Below the pieces are notes generated by a model. That model did not search any database. It was given only the letters and a program-made list of their open reading frames with translations, and was not told where the DNA came from. Shown piece by piece: positions 12,421 to 22,065 of a stretch of DNA of 64,000 bases. This DNA is from Sphingopyxis sp. 113P3 (GTDB lineage: Bacteria > Pseudomonadota > Alphaproteobacteria > Sphingomonadales > Sphingomonadaceae), in NCBI RefSeq assembly GCF_001278035.1, contig NZ_CP009452.1, forward strand, positions 2,265,501 through 2,329,500, in the 5' to 3' direction. The position numbers and the translations under genes were made by a program. Each line of letters opens with the position of its first letter. The stretch's first letter is position 1.

Positions 12421-12681
12421 ATGAAATGGACCTCGGCGCTTGCCATCTATCTGCTCTTCTGGGCGTTCAGCGCCTTTTTCGTGCTACCCTTTCACGGCCG
12501 CAAGGCTGAGGATGATGCGGAGCCCTTGGTGAAAGGGCAGGAACCAGGGGCGCCGGCCACAGTCCGCCCGCTCCGCATTCTCGCGCAGATGACCATCGTC
12601 GCGACGATCAGCTTCGTCATCTATTACATCGCTTATGTACGCGGCTGGGTCGATCCTGACGTGCTCAGCGGGCGGGCCTGA
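12421..12681 (+). CDS. DUF1467 family membrane protein
   Basis: This 86-residue protein has two hydrophobic segments (about residues 5-22 and 55-76) separated by a charged linker. Its N-terminal WTSALAIYLLFWAFSAFFVLPF and the downstream gene order match the DUF1467 family found after RNase J in alphaproteobacteria. The biochemical function is unknown. It is probably the last gene of the nuo-birA-coaX-rnj transcription unit, because a strong hairpin follows 17 bases after the stop. Confidence 0.85.
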   Translation: MKWTSALAIYLLFWAFSAFFVLPFHGRKAEDDAEPLVKGQEPGAPATVRPLRILAQMTIVATISFVIYYIAYVRGWVDPDVLSGRA

Positions 12682-12698
12682 ACATCGCTTGCGGGAGA

Positions 12699-12741
12699 GT
12701 CACAACGCCCGGGCCTCGCAAGAGACCCGGGCGCCTGTGAC
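12699..12741 (+). terminator. Strong hairpin, probable end of nuo-DUF1467 transcript
   Basis: The stem pairs GTCACA with TGTGAC, then CGCCCGGG (12706-12713) with CCCGGGCG (12726-12733), and is capped by CTC-GCAA-GAG with a GNRA-type tetraloop. No run of T follows, so it may be a Rho-assisted terminator or a 3'-end stabilising hairpin rather than a classical intrinsic terminator. Confidence 0.55.
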
Positions 12742-12991
12742 GAACACTCGCCATCCCCCTTTGCGCAGACCAGGCGAATGGACTGCACTCCCTGGCACCG
12801 GGCCTTTCGCCGCTTGAACCAGATGGTGATGGGCTACGTTGATCGCCGGGCTTTGTCACCCTCGGCAAGCGCTCGTCTGCCGCTTTTGCCTCGCCCTGTG
12901 GCCGATGGGCAACAGGTTGTCGCGAACCGTTCGCAAAAGCGCGACTTCGGCGGCCATTGCCAGCGGCGCAGCGCGCCCTTAAAGCGGCTGA

Positions 12992-13011
12992 CATGTGTAT
13001 CGCTACACATG
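12992..13011 (+). promoter_or_regulatory. Perfect inverted repeat upstream of lolC
   Basis: CATGTGTA, four bases TCGC, then TACACATG form a perfect 8-bp inverted repeat ending 24 bases before the lolC start and just upstream of its GAAGGAC ribosome-binding site. It could be an operator or an mRNA hairpin close to the site of translation initiation. The regulator is unknown. Confidence 0.4.
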
Positions 13012-13034
13012 CGTTCTGAAGGACCTTCCAACCG

Positions 13035-14285
13035 ATGATTCTGCGTCCTTACGAGCGCACCATCTTCAAACGTTACATGCTGCCGCAGCGCGGCGAGGGG
13101 TTCATCTTCGTCGCCGCCGCTTTCAGCTTCATCGCGGTTACGCTCGGCGTCGCCGCGCTGGTCATTGTGATGAGCGTGATGAACGGGGTGCGCGCAGATC
13201 TGTTCGACAAGATCGTCGGGCTCAATGGCCATGCGGTCGTGCAGGGCTTCGGCGGCCGACTTGATGACTGGCAGGATGTCCTGAAACAGGCGCGCGCCAC
13301 GCCGGGGGTGGTGTCGGCGACGCCGCTGATCGAACAACCCTTGCTTGCCACGTCGAGCGGTCGCGTCGAGGGCATTTTGGCGCGCGGGATGCTGGTCTCG
13401 GACATTCGCCGCAACGAGACGCTCAACGCCAAGGTTTTGCAGGGCGGCCTCGATACGCTGACCCCTGGATCGGGCAATGTTGCGATCGGCAGCGAACTTG
13501 CGCGCAATCTGGGGGCGCAGGTCGGCTCCACGTTGACGATCATCAATCCTGCGGGCCGCTCGACCCCCTTCGGCACCGTGCCCCGCGAAATCGGCTACCG
13601 CGTGTCGGCGGTGTTCGAGATCGGCGTCTATGATTTCGACAAGGCCTATGTCGTCATGCCGATGGAGGACGCGCAGCTTCTTCTGCTCACCGGTGACCAG
13701 ATCGGGATGATCGAGATCAAGACCACCGACCCCGACAAGGTCGGCGCCATTCTGCAGCCGCTCGCCGAGAAACTGGCCTCGCAAGCCGTGATCTCCGACT
13801 GGCGTTCGATGAATTCGAGCCTGTTCGAGGCGCTCTCGATCGAGCGCGTTGCCATGTTCGTGATCCTGTCGCTGATCGTGCTCGTTGCAGCATTCAATAT
13901 CGTGTCCTCGCTGATCATGCTGGTGCGCGCGAAAACCCGCGACATGGCGATCTTGCGCACAATGGGCGCCCCGCGCGATGCAGTGCTGCGCATCTTCATG
14001 GCGATCGGCCTTTCGATCGGCATTGCGGGCACCCTCTTTGGCATGGCGATCGGTTTCAGCCTCCTTTATTTCCGGCAGGGTGTGCTGCGTAGCGCCGAAT
14101 TCATCACCGGCCAGCCGCTTTGGGATCCCTCGATCCGCTTCCTGTCCGAACTGCCGTCGAAGCCTGATCCCTTCGAGATCGTCGGCATCGCGGTGATGGC
14201 AATCGTTTTCAGCTTTCTCGCGACCCTCTATCCCGCGTTAAAGGCCGCCAACACCGACCCTGTGCAGGTCCTGCGCTATGAGTGA
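13035..14285 (+). CDS. lolC: Lipoprotein-releasing ABC transporter permease, LolC/LolE family
   Basis: This inner-membrane permease extracts outer-membrane lipoproteins and hands them to the periplasmic chaperone LolA. The 416-residue protein has the family architecture: a first membrane segment at about residues 22-46, a large periplasmic MacB-like domain, and three C-terminal membrane segments with the conserved [18 protein letters not shown]. Only one permease gene is present, as is common in alphaproteobacteria, so it probably works as a homodimer. The ATG has GAAGGAC upstream. lolD overlaps by 8 bases. Confidence 0.94.
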   Translation: MILRPYERTIFKRYMLPQRGEGFIFVAAAFSFIAVTLGVAALVIVMSVMNGVRADLFDKIVGLNGHAVVQGFGGRLDDWQDVLKQARATPGVVSATPLIEQPLLATSSGRVEGILARGMLVSDIRRNETLNAKVLQGGLDTLTPGSGNVAIGSELARNLGAQVGSTLTIINPAGRSTPFGTVPREIGYRVSAVFEIGVYDFDKAYVVMPMEDAQLLLLTGDQIGMIEIKTTDPDKVGAILQPLAEKLASQAVISDWRSMNSSLFEALSIERVAMFVILSLIVLVAAFNIVSSLIMLVRAKTRDMAILRTMGAPRDAVLRIFMAIGLSIGIAGTLFGMAIGFSLLYFRQGVLRSAEFITGQPLWDPSIRFLSELPSKPDPFEIVGIAVMAIVFSFLATLYPALKAANTDPVQVLRYE

Positions 14286-14955
14286 CGTCGTGCTCGACCT
14301 TGTCGGCCTCAAGCGCAGTTTCACCCAGGGCGAGGTGACGATCGACGTGCTGCGCGGCGTGTACGCGCATCTGAAGCGCGGCGAGATCGTCGCGCTGCTG
14401 GGCCCGTCGGGCTCGGGCAAGTCGACGATGCTGCAGGCGGTGGGCCTTCTCGAAGGCGGCTTTGGCGGCACAATCCGCATCGATGGCGAGGATGTCACCC
14501 GGCTGAGCCAGGGCGAGCGCACCCGCACGCGGCGCGAAAAGATCGGCTTTGTCTATCAATTCCACCACCTGCTTCCCGATTTCAACGCGATCGAGAATGT
14601 CGTGCTGCCGCAGCTCATCCGCGGTGCGCCGCAGCGCGAGGCGGAAGAACGCGCTGCCGATTTGCTCGGACGATTGGGCCTTGCCGAGCGATTGCACCAC
14701 AAGCCGAGCAAGTTGTCGGGGGGGGAGCAGCAGCGCGTTGCCGTGGCGCGCGCGCTTGCGAACCGTCCGCTGCTGGTACTCGCCGACGAACCCACGGGCA
14801 ATCTCGATGAGGCCACCGCCGACCGCGTGTTCGACCAGTTCGTAAAGCTGGTCCGCGACCATGGCTCGGCCGCCCTCGTTGCGACCCATAACGAGAGACT
14901 TGCAACGAAGATGGACCGCGTGCTGCGCTTGCATGAGGGGCATATCGAGGCCTAG
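14278..14955 (+). CDS. lolD: Lipoprotein-releasing system ATP-binding protein
   Basis: This is the ATPase of the Lol lipoprotein exporter. The 225-residue protein has Walker [12 protein letters not shown] near residue 42, the Q-loop region [10 protein letters not shown], the signature [15 protein letters not shown] near residue 143 and Walker [12 protein letters not shown]. The overlap with lolC suggests coupled production of the complex. Confidence 0.96.
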   Translation: MSDVVLDLVGLKRSFTQGEVTIDVLRGVYAHLKRGEIVALLGPSGSGKSTMLQAVGLLEGGFGGTIRIDGEDVTRLSQGERTRTRREKIGFVYQFHHLLPDFNAIENVVLPQLIRGAPQREAEERAADLLGRLGLAERLHHKPSKLSGGEQQRVAVARALANRPLLVLADEPTGNLDEATADRVFDQFVKLVRDHGSAALVATHNERLATKMDRVLRLHEGHIEA

Positions 14956-14982
14956 GCTGGCAAGGACAGAAGGGGAGGAACC

Positions 14983-15459
14983 ATGGCGCTTTACGATCTT
15001 TCCGCGCCGCTACCGGGTGGCGGCACGCAGTCGATGGCCGATTATCGCGGAAAGGTGCTGCTCATCGTCAACACCGCGTCGAAATGCGGCTTCACGCCCC
15101 AATATGCCGAACTTGAAGCCCTCTACCGCGATTACAAGGACCGCGGATTCGAGGTGCTGGCCTTTCCGTGCAATCAATTCGGCGGGCAGGAGCCGGGCGA
15201 CGCCGACGAGATCGCGAACTTTTGCTCGCTCACCTATGATGTGACTTTTCCGGTGATGGCGAAGATCAGCGTCAACGGCAGCGATGCCGACCCGATCTTC
15301 AAGCATCTAAAGCGCGAGAAAACCGGGCTGATTGGCAGTGGGATCAAGTGGAATTTCACCAAGTTCCTGGTCGATCGCAGCGGCAAGGTCGTCTCGCGCC
15401 ATGCGCCAACAACAAAGCCTGAGCAGCTTCGCGCCGAGATCGAGGCACTGCTGGGATAG
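14983..15459 (+). CDS. Glutathione peroxidase (cysteine type)
   Basis: This 158-residue thiol peroxidase reduces hydroperoxides using glutathione or thioredoxin. The active-site motif NTASKCGFTPQY has Cys in place of selenocysteine. The other catalytic residues appear in FPCNQFGGQEPG and KWNFTKFLVDRSG, completing the Cys-Gln-Trp-Asn set. The ATG follows AGGGGAGGAACC. It sits 27 bases after lolD and 120 before dnaE. Confidence 0.95.
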   Translation: MALYDLSAPLPGGGTQSMADYRGKVLLIVNTASKCGFTPQYAELEALYRDYKDRGFEVLAFPCNQFGGQEPGDADEIANFCSLTYDVTFPVMAKISVNGSDADPIFKHLKREKTGLIGSGIKWNFTKFLVDRSGKVVSRHAPTTKPEQLRAEIEALLG

Positions 15460-15579
15460 AGGGGCAAGCGGGGGATAGCGCAAGGTCGAGCGGCAATCTC
15501 CCCATGCTGTGTCCTCAAGACGCGCTGAGCGGGTAGATGGGCCTTTTCCGAATCGTCCCGTCCGCCTAGCGTCACCCGC

Positions 15580-18500
15580 ATGGCCTACAGCCCCTTCGTT
15601 CCGTTGCGCGTCTTTTCCAGCTTCACGATGCTGGAGGGTGCGATCGAGCCCAAGACGATCGCCAAGGCCGCGCGCGACCGGGGCTTTCCCGCGATTGCTG
15701 TTGCCGATCGCAACGGGCTTTACGGCGTCATGGCTTTCGGCGATGCGTGCAAAGCCGCGGGCGTACAGCCGATCATCGGCGCGCTTTTGAGCATCGCGCG
15801 GCCTGGCCAGCGCATGGCGAATGGGGCGCCGCTGATCGACTGGGCGGCGCTCTATGCACAGGACGCCAAGGGCTACGACAATCTTTGCGCACTTGTTTCG
15901 GCCGCGCACCTTGATCGACCCGTCGAGCAGGATCCGCATGTTGCGCTTTCAGCGCTTGCCGGGCGCACCGATGGACTCATCTGCCTGACCGGCGGGGGTG
16001 AGGGGGCGCTGGCGCGCCTCCTGGCGGATGATCAGAAGACACCGGCCGAGGATTATGTCGAGCAGCTCGAGGCGCTTTTCGGCGACCGGCTCTATATCGA
16101 GCTGTCGCGGCGCGGCGATCCGGTCGAGACGGCCGCGGAGGCGGCGCTGATCGAGATGGCCTATCGACGCGCATTGCCTTTGGTCGCAACCAATCCAGCC
16201 AATTTTGTCGAGCCGCAATTTCATCCCGCGCACGATGCCATGCTCTGCATTGCCCAATCGGCCTATGTCGAAAGCGAGGATCGGCGCGTATCGAGCCCCG
16301 AGGCCTGGCTGAAGCCCGCCGAGGCGATGGAAGATGCGTTTTCGGATCTGCCTGAGGCGATACGCAACACGCTCGTCGTCGCGCAGCGCTGCGCCTTCAT
16401 GGCGCCAAAGCGCGCCCCGATCCTCCCCAGCCTGGCCGGCGACCGCGAGGGCGAGGCGGCGCAGCTCAAGGCCGATGCCCACGCGGGCCTTGCCGCGCGC
16501 CTGGCGCTCTATCCCGATCTCAGCGATGCGGAGAGGCAGGCCTATGTCGACAGGCTTGAATATGAGATCGGCGTTATCACGCAGATGGGGTTTCCCGGCT
16601 ATTTTCTGATCGTTGCAGACTTCATCAAATGGGCCAAGGCCCATGATATTCCGGTCGGGCCGGGGCGCGGTTCGGGCGCGGGGTCGGTGGTCGCCTGGGC
16701 GCTGACCATCACCGATCTTGATCCGCTCAAGCTCGGCCTCCTTTTCGAGCGCTTTTTGAACCCTGAACGCGTGTCGATGCCCGACTTCGATATCGACTTT
16801 TGCGAGACGCGGCGCGGCGAGGTGATCCGCTATGTGCAGGAAAAATACGGCCGCGACACGGTCGCGCAGATCATCACGTTCGGGAAGCTGAAAGCGCGCG
16901 CTGTTCTCAAGGACACCGGCCGCGTGCTCCAGATGAGCTATGGCCAGGTCGACCGGCTGGCAAAGCTCGTACCGAACCACCCGACCGATCCCTGGACGCT
17001 CGAGCGCGCGCTGAACGGCGTGTCCGAGCTCATGACCGAATATAAGCAGGACGACGGGGTTCGGCGCCTGTTCGATATGGCGCGGCAACTCGAGGGTTTG
17101 CCGCGACACAGCTCGACCCACGCGGCGGGGGTGGTCATCGGCGACCGGCCGCTCGACCAGCTCGTGCCGCTCTACCGCGACCCGCGCTCGGATATGCCGG
17201 TGACGCAGTTCGACATGAAATATGTCGAGAGCGCAGGGCTGGTAAAGTTCGACTTTCTGGGGCTCAAGACGCTTTCGGTTCTGAAAGAGGCCGGGCGCCT
17301 CCTAGCGCTGCGAGGGATTGACGTTGACCTGGGGCAGCTCGGCTGGGACGACCCTGCGGTCTATGAACTGCTCCAGCGCGGCGATACCGTCGGGGTGTTC
17401 CAGCTGGAATCCGAAGGCATGCGGCGCACGCTGTCAGCGGTGAAGCCGACAAATTTCGGAGATATTATCGCGCTCGTGGCCCTCTATCGTCCAGGGCCGA
17501 TGGACAATATCCCCCTCTTCGGCGCCCGCAAGAACGGGCGCGAGGCCATCGCCTACCCGCATCCACTGCTGAAAGACATCCTCGAGGAAACCTACGGCAT
17601 CTTCGTCTATCAGGAACAGGTGATGCAGGCCGCGCAGATCCTCGCGGGCTACAGCCTCGGCGGCGCCGACCTCTTGCGCCGCGCGATGGGCAAGAAGATC
17701 CAGGCCGAGATGGACGCCCAGCGTGAAACCTTTGTGAAGGGTTGCGCTGAACATAATGGAATTGACGCAAAAAAGGCGAACGAGCTGTTCGATTTGATCG
17801 ACAAGTTCGCAGGCTATGGCTTCAACAAGAGCCACGCGGCCGCCTATGCGCTTCTCGCCTACCAGACCGCCTGGCTCAAAGCCCATCACCCGCATGAGTT
17901 TTTTGCCGCCTCGATGTCGTTCGACAGCCACCAGACCGACAAATTGTCCATCTTCATCGACGATATGCGACGGCTCGACATCGCCGTTGCGCCTCCTTCG
18001 GTGAACGAGAGCGAGGCGGATTTCTCGGTCGGCCGGACCGACGAAGGGCTCGTGGTGCGCTACGCGCTCGGCGCGCTCAAGGGCGTGGGCGAGCGCGCGA
18101 TGGAGGAACTGGTTGCCGAGCGGCGCGCGCGCGGCGATTTTGCGAGCCTCGACGATTTTGCAAGCCGTATCGATCCCAAATTGCTCAATCGCCGGCAGAT
18201 CGAAGCGCTGGCAGGCGCGGGCGCGTTCGACGGTATCGAGCCCGACCGCCCGCGCGTCTTCGCGGGCGCAGAGGCGCTGCTCGCCTGCGCCAATGCGTCG
18301 GCGCACGAACGCTCGACGGGGCAAGGCGGACTGTTCGGCGGCGACATCGATCTCGCGCCCGTCCTCCAGCTTCCCGCTGCGGAACCCTGGACGCTTGCCG
18401 AGCGGATGAGCAGGGAAAAGGACGCTTTCGGCTTTTATTTCTCGGCGCACCCGGTCGAGCAATTTGATGCGATCGTAGCGGCGCGCGGCGCGCGAACCTA

Positions 18501-19071
18501 TGGCGAGATCTGCGAGACGGTCGAAATGACGCCTGGCACGCGAATTCCGATGACGATGGCCGCGATGGTCGAAAGCGCGCGTCCGCGCGTTTCGCAGCGC
18601 GGTAATCGCTTCCTCAACCTTACCCTCTCGGACCGCAGCGGACAGTTCCAGTCAAGCTGCTTCGACGAGCAGGCGGGCAAGGTTCTGGAAACCCTGGCCG
18701 CGGACGGGGGCTGCGCTCTGCTTTCGGTCGAACTTGATCTGCTCGAAGGCGAGGAGACGCCCCGAGTGACGGTACGCGGGGCGCAATCGCTCGCAGACAT
18801 GGCGGCAACCGCCGCGCTGCAGCTGACCTGCCGTATCGAGCAAGCGAGCGCCATCGACGACATGGTGCGGATATGCGAACGCCGCGATGACGCGCGGGGG
18901 CGCATTATCATCACGACCGAGGATCCGCTCACCGGCGATCCGGTACGGATCAATCTGGGCCGCAACTTTGTCCTCGGCCCCGACGTGGTGGCGCGGCTCG
19001 AGGTCGTGGCCGGGGTCGCCCAGCCGTCGCTCTCGCTTTACACCCCCCGGGATTTTCGGGCGCGCGGCTGA
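15580..19071 (+). CDS. dnaE: DNA polymerase III subunit alpha
   Basis: This is the replicative DNA polymerase catalytic subunit, 1163 residues as expected for DnaE1. It has an N-terminal PHP domain, a polymerase core with GPGRGSGAGSVVAWAL and the catalytic aspartates in MPDFDIDFCE (about residue 400), a helix-hairpin-helix region, an internal clamp-binding-like GQGGLFGG (about residue 913) and a C-terminal OB fold. The PHP domain looks inactivated: the usual LRVHS motif reads LRVFS and other metal ligands are missing, so proofreading must come from a separate DnaQ. Confidence 0.97.
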   Translation: MAYSPFVPLRVFSSFTMLEGAIEPKTIAKAARDRGFPAIAVADRNGLYGVMAFGDACKAAGVQPIIGALLSIARPGQRMANGAPLIDWAALYAQDAKGYDNLCALVSAAHLDRPVEQDPHVALSALAGRTDGLICLTGGGEGALARLLADDQKTPAEDYVEQLEALFGDRLYIELSRRGDPVETAAEAALIEMAYRRALPLVATNPANFVEPQFHPAHDAMLCIAQSAYVESEDRRVSSPEAWLKPAEAMEDAFSDLPEAIRNTLVVAQRCAFMAPKRAPILPSLAGDREGEAAQLKADAHAGLAARLALYPDLSDAERQAYVDRLEYEIGVITQMGFPGYFLIVADFIKWAKAHDIPVGPGRGSGAGSVVAWALTITDLDPLKLGLLFERFLNPERVSMPDFDIDFCETRRGEVIRYVQEKYGRDTVAQIITFGKLKARAVLKDTGRVLQMSYGQVDRLAKLVPNHPTDPWTLERALNGVSELMTEYKQDDGVRRLFDMARQLEGLPRHSSTHAAGVVIGDRPLDQLVPLYRDPRSDMPVTQFDMKYVESAGLVKFDFLGLKTLSVLKEAGRLLALRGIDVDLGQLGWDDPAVYELLQRGDTVGVFQLESEGMRRTLSAVKPTNFGDIIALVALYRPGPMDNIPLFGARKNGREAIAYPHPLLKDILEETYGIFVYQEQVMQAAQILAGYSLGGADLLRRAMGKKIQAEMDAQRETFVKGCAEHNGIDAKKANELFDLIDKFAGYGFNKSHAAAYALLAYQTAWLKAHHPHEFFAASMSFDSHQTDKLSIFIDDMRRLDIAVAPPSVNESEADFSVGRTDEGLVVRYALGALKGVGERAMEELVAERRARGDFASLDDFASRIDPKLLNRRQIEALAGAGAFDGIEPDRPRVFAGAEALLACANASAHERSTGQGGLFGGDIDLAPVLQLPAAEPWTLAERMSREKDAFGFYFSAHPVEQFDAIVAARGARTYGEICETVEMTPGTRIPMTMAAMVESARPRVSQRGNRFLNLTLSDRSGQFQSSCFDEQAGKVLETLAADGGCALLSVELDLLEGEETPRVTVRGAQSLADMAATAALQLTCRIEQASAIDDMVRICERRDDARGRIIITTEDPLTGDPVRINLGRNFVLGPDVVARLEVVAGVAQPSLSLYTPRDFRARG

Positions 19072-19125
19072 GCCTTGCAGCTCCCACGGCGCGCCCAGAC
19101 GGCTTCCACGCCACGCGCTTGATGC

Positions 19126-19153
19126 TTGCACAGCGCGCAATCGCGATTATCCC
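19126..19153 (+). promoter_or_regulatory. Candidate sigma-70 promoter for the acyl-CoA ligase gene
   Basis: TTGCAC (19126-19131) and TATCCC (19148-19153) are separated by 16 bases and end 29 bases before the start codon. The -35 fits well and the -10 is moderate. A GAGAGGATG ribosome-binding region follows. Confidence 0.4.
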
Positions 19154-19182
19154 ATAAACCATAGCAATGAGAGGATGCCGAT

Positions 19183-20787
19183 ATGGGAATGCAAGGCCAG
19201 CCGCTTCTCGTCACCAGCCTGATCGATCATGCCGCGCGCGAGCACGCGAACCGTGAGATTGTTTCGCGCTGGGCCGACGGCCGCATCACGCGCTCGACCT
19301 GGGGCGAGGTGGGGGGCGATGCGCGCCGCTTCGCGTCGGCATTGACCAGGCTCGGCATGAAAAAGGGGGACCGCATTGCAACGCTTGCGATGAACCATGG
19401 CCATCACCTCGTCAGCTGGTACGGTACGGCAGGAATGGGCGGGGTGCTTCACACGGTGAACCCGCGCCTATTCGACGAGCAGCTCGTCTATATCATCAAC
19501 CATGCCGAAGACCGGATGCTGTTCCTCGACGCCGCCTTCTTGCCGATCGTCGAGCGGTTGCGCCCGTCGCTTGCGAGCGTCGAGCATTTTGTCCTGTTCG
19601 ACGCGCCCGCGCAGGAGGGTTATCTGTCCTACCGCGAACTGATCGCCGGGGGCGATGCCGCCTTCGCCTGGGTCGATCTTGATGAGCGCGATCCGGTGGG
19701 CCTTTGCTACACCAGCGGAACGACAGGCAATCCCAAGGGCGTGCTCTACGAGCATCGCTCGAACGTCATTCACGCCGTGACCGAGATTCAGCCCGACGCC
19801 TTCAATCTTTCCAACCGCAGCGCTGTCCTTCCGATCGTGCCGATGTTCCACGCCAATAGCTGGGGCATACCCTTTGCGGCGGCAACCGTAGGCGCAAAGA
19901 TGATATTCTCGGCAACCAACGACGCTGAGTTGCTCTGCGAGCTCATGCATGCCGAGGGGGTTACCCACAGCGCTGGCGTACCCACGGTATGGCTCGCCAT
20001 GTTCGCGCACATGGACGCGACCGGGATCGATTATGGCGCCCTTGAGCATGTCATTATCGGGGGATCAGCAGCGCCGCGCGCGATGATCGAGCGCTTCATG
20101 AAAGCGGGGGTCTATGTCGGGCACGCTTGGGGCATGACCGAAACGAGCCCGATCGGCACGATGGGGCGGCGGCCATGGAACTGGGACGGGCTCAGCTTTG
20201 ACGAGCAGGTCGATGTCATCTGCCGCCAGGGCTGCCCGCCGTTCGGGGTCGAGCTGCGCATTGTCGACGATGAGGACCACGTCCTGCCGCGCGACGGTCA
20301 AACCAGCGGACGGCTTCAGATCCGCGGGCCGTGGATCATCCAGCGCTATTTCAAGGGCGAGAGTGACGCTGCCGATGCCGATGGCTGGTTCGACACCGGC
20401 GATGTCGCGGTCATTCATCCCGACGGGGTCATGCAGATCACCGACCGGGCAAAGGATGTGATCAAATCGGGAGGCGAATGGATCAGTTCGATCGAGCTGG
20501 AGAATGCCGCGGTCGGCGCGCCAGGTGTGCAGGAAGCGGCAGCGGTCGGCGTCTACCATCCCAAATGGGATGAGCGCCCTATTCTGCTCATCGTACCCAA
20601 GCCCGGCGCCGAAGTGAGCGCGTCCGCTATCATCGATTATATGAAAGACAAGGTCGCCAAATGGTGGCTGCCCGACGAGATCGTTTTCGTCGACGCCTTG
20701 CCCCACACCGCGACGGGCAAGATCCTGAAGCGCCAGCTTCGCGATGATTACAAGGATTACAAGCTGAAATCGCTTGCAGAGACCTGA
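19183..20787 (+). CDS. Long-chain acyl-CoA synthetase, AMP-forming
   Basis: This adenylate-forming enzyme activates a carboxylic acid, probably a medium- or long-chain fatty acid, to its CoA thioester. The 534-residue protein has the AMP-binding motif [12 protein letters not shown] near residue 177, the A5/A7 region [16 protein letters not shown] near residue 402, [13 protein letters not shown], and the C-terminal catalytic lysine in [12 protein letters not shown]. Exact substrate cannot be read from sequence. It is monocistronic, with its own promoter candidate upstream and an intrinsic terminator downstream. Confidence 0.9.
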   Translation: MGMQGQPLLVTSLIDHAAREHANREIVSRWADGRITRSTWGEVGGDARRFASALTRLGMKKGDRIATLAMNHGHHLVSWYGTAGMGGVLHTVNPRLFDEQLVYIINHAEDRMLFLDAAFLPIVERLRPSLASVEHFVLFDAPAQEGYLSYRELIAGGDAAFAWVDLDERDPVGLCYTSGTTGNPKGVLYEHRSNVIHAVTEIQPDAFNLSNRSAVLPIVPMFHANSWGIPFAAATVGAKMIFSATNDAELLCELMHAEGVTHSAGVPTVWLAMFAHMDATGIDYGALEHVIIGGSAAPRAMIERFMKAGVYVGHAWGMTETSPIGTMGRRPWNWDGLSFDEQVDVICRQGCPPFGVELRIVDDEDHVLPRDGQTSGRLQIRGPWIIQRYFKGESDAADADGWFDTGDVAVIHPDGVMQITDRAKDVIKSGGEWISSIELENAAVGAPGVQEAAAVGVYHPKWDERPILLIVPKPGAEVSASAIIDYMKDKVAKWWLPDEIVFVDALPHTATGKILKRQLRDDYKDYKLKSLAET

Positions 20788-20859
20788 TTCCAGCCCGCCT
20801 CCTCGCACTCGGGGGATACCCGACGCCAACGCGAGACGCCTGGTTTGGGCAGGCCTGAC

Positions 20860-20882
20860 GCGCGAAGGATCGCGCCCTTTTT
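20860..20882 (+). terminator. Intrinsic terminator after acyl-CoA synthetase gene
   Basis: GCGCGA-AGGA-TCGCGC forms a perfect 6-bp stem with a four-base loop, followed by CC and TTTTT. It lies in the convergent gap between the acyl-CoA synthetase and radical SAM genes. Confidence 0.8.
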
Positions 20883-20907
20883 CCCCGGGGATGCACCTCG
20901 CTTGAGG

Positions 20908-21993
20908 TCAGAATAATTCCATCTGCCCGCCACGTTCGGGCGGTCGGAAGAGGTCGGTGCGGATCGCGGGAAAGCTCCGGTCCATACCATTCGCGCGCGC
21001 TGCGCGCTTCACTCGTTGACGGATCAGTTGCGGCCAGATGCCGCGACCTTTCATACGGCTGAAGAAATTGGGATCGTTGTCGCGGCCGCCGCGAATGTCC
21101 TGAACCATATGCATCACCTTGTCGGCGCGATCGGGGTAATGCGCTGCCAGCCATGACCTGAAAAGGGGGGCGACCTCGAAGGGGAGGCGCATCAATATAT
21201 AGGAAGCTCGGATTGCCCCCGCGCCGGCTGCGGCGGCCATGATCGCTTCGATTTCATGGTCGGTAATCGCGGGGATGATCGGCGAGATATTGACCTGCGT
21301 CGGGATGCCCGCGTCGATCAACGCGCGGATCGCCGCGAGGCGGCGCTGCGGATGCGGCGCGCGGGGCTCGAGGGTGCGGGCGAGTGCAGCGTCAAGCGTT
21401 GTCACCGAAATCGCGACCCCGACAAGCTCGTCTTTCGCCATCTGCGTCAGCAGATCGATGTCCCGCAGAAGCCGGTCGGACTTGGTGGTGATGAGCAGCG
21501 GATGTTTTGTTTCGGCAAGGACCTCGATCACCGACCGGGTAATGCCCCAATCGCGTTCGATCGGCTGATAGCCATCTGTGTTGGTTCCGATGGCAAGCGG
21601 TGCGACCTTGTAATTGGGCCTCGTCAGCTCCTGCCGCAGCAGCTTGGCGGCGTCAGGCTTGGCGAACAGCCTGCTTTCGAAGTCGAGCCCGGGAGAAAGA
21701 TCGTGGAAGGCGTGGGTCGGACGCGCGAAGCAATAGATGCAGCCATGCTCGCAACCGCGATAAGGGTTGATCGAGCGGTCGAACCCGATGTCGGGAGAGG
21801 TGTTGCGCGCGATGATGGTCTTTGGATGCTCGATCGTTACGGTGGTGCGCAATCGGGGCGGTGCGCCGTCGATTTCGGCCGCTGCGTCGAGCCAGTCGCC
21901 GTCGGCCTCGCGGTCGAGCGAGCCTGTGCGAACGGGAGGTCGATTTTCGGGTGCGCCGCGGCCGGCGAGGGGAGGAAGGGGCTTGGCAGGCAC
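20908..21993 (-). CDS. PA0069 family radical SAM protein (SplB-related)
   Basis: This 361-residue radical SAM enzyme has the cluster-binding CxxxCxxC in NPYRGCEHGCIYCFARPTH near residue 85. Family members resemble spore photoproduct lyase, but their substrate is unknown. The only in-frame start is GTG at 21993, with an in-frame stop 12 bases upstream. The GGAGG sequence directly abuts that GTG, an unusually short spacing. A GTTC-N7-GTTC box 25 bases upstream suggests LexA control, so a role in DNA damage responses is a reasonable inference. Confidence 0.9.
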   Translation of the reverse strand: MPAKPLPPLAGRGAPENRPPVRTGSLDREADGDWLDAAAEIDGAPPRLRTTVTIEHPKTIIARNTSPDIGFDRSINPYRGCEHGCIYCFARPTHAFHDLSPGLDFESRLFAKPDAAKLLRQELTRPNYKVAPLAIGTNTDGYQPIERDWGITRSVIEVLAETKHPLLITTKSDRLLRDIDLLTQMAKDELVGVAISVTTLDAALARTLEPRAPHPQRRLAAIRALIDAGIPTQVNISPIIPAITDHEIEAIMAAAAGAGAIRASYILMRLPFEVAPLFRSWLAAHYPDRADKVMHMVQDIRGGRDNDPNFFSRMKGRGIWPQLIRQRVKRAARANGMDRSFPAIRTDLFRPPERGGQMELF

Positions 21994-22017
21994 CCTCCAA
22001 GACTATCGCAATAAATA

Positions 22018-22032
22018 GAACAAAGAAAGAAC
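22018..22032 (-). promoter_or_regulatory. Alphaproteobacterial SOS (LexA) box
   Basis: On the minus strand the sequence is GTTC-TTTCTTT-GTTC, an exact match to the GTTC-N7-GTTC LexA site of alphaproteobacteria. It sits 25-39 bases upstream of the radical SAM start codon, in an AT-rich stretch where a promoter is expected. A TTGACG lies further upstream. Confidence 0.7.
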
Positions 22033-22065
22033 ATTCTTGGCCCCGTCAAATGCCGGGGTCTGCGA

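Larger units (their letters stand above)
12682..13034. other. 353-base intergenic region without a convincing gene
   Basis: I see no supported coding sequence or RNA gene here. Short open frames on both strands have no ribosome-binding site and no recognisable protein. The region holds a GC-rich hairpin at 12699-12741, a 7-1-7 palindrome at 12921-12935 nested in a GTCGCG/CGCGAC stem (12919-12945), and a perfect 8-bp inverted repeat at 12992-13011. In related genomes this position often carries proS, which is not present here. Confidence 0.6.

Noticed and set aside
12665..12994. 109-codon minus-strand frame in the lolC upstream gap
   Set aside because: Arg/Ser/Gly-rich, no ribosome-binding site, and it spans the hairpin at 12699-12741.
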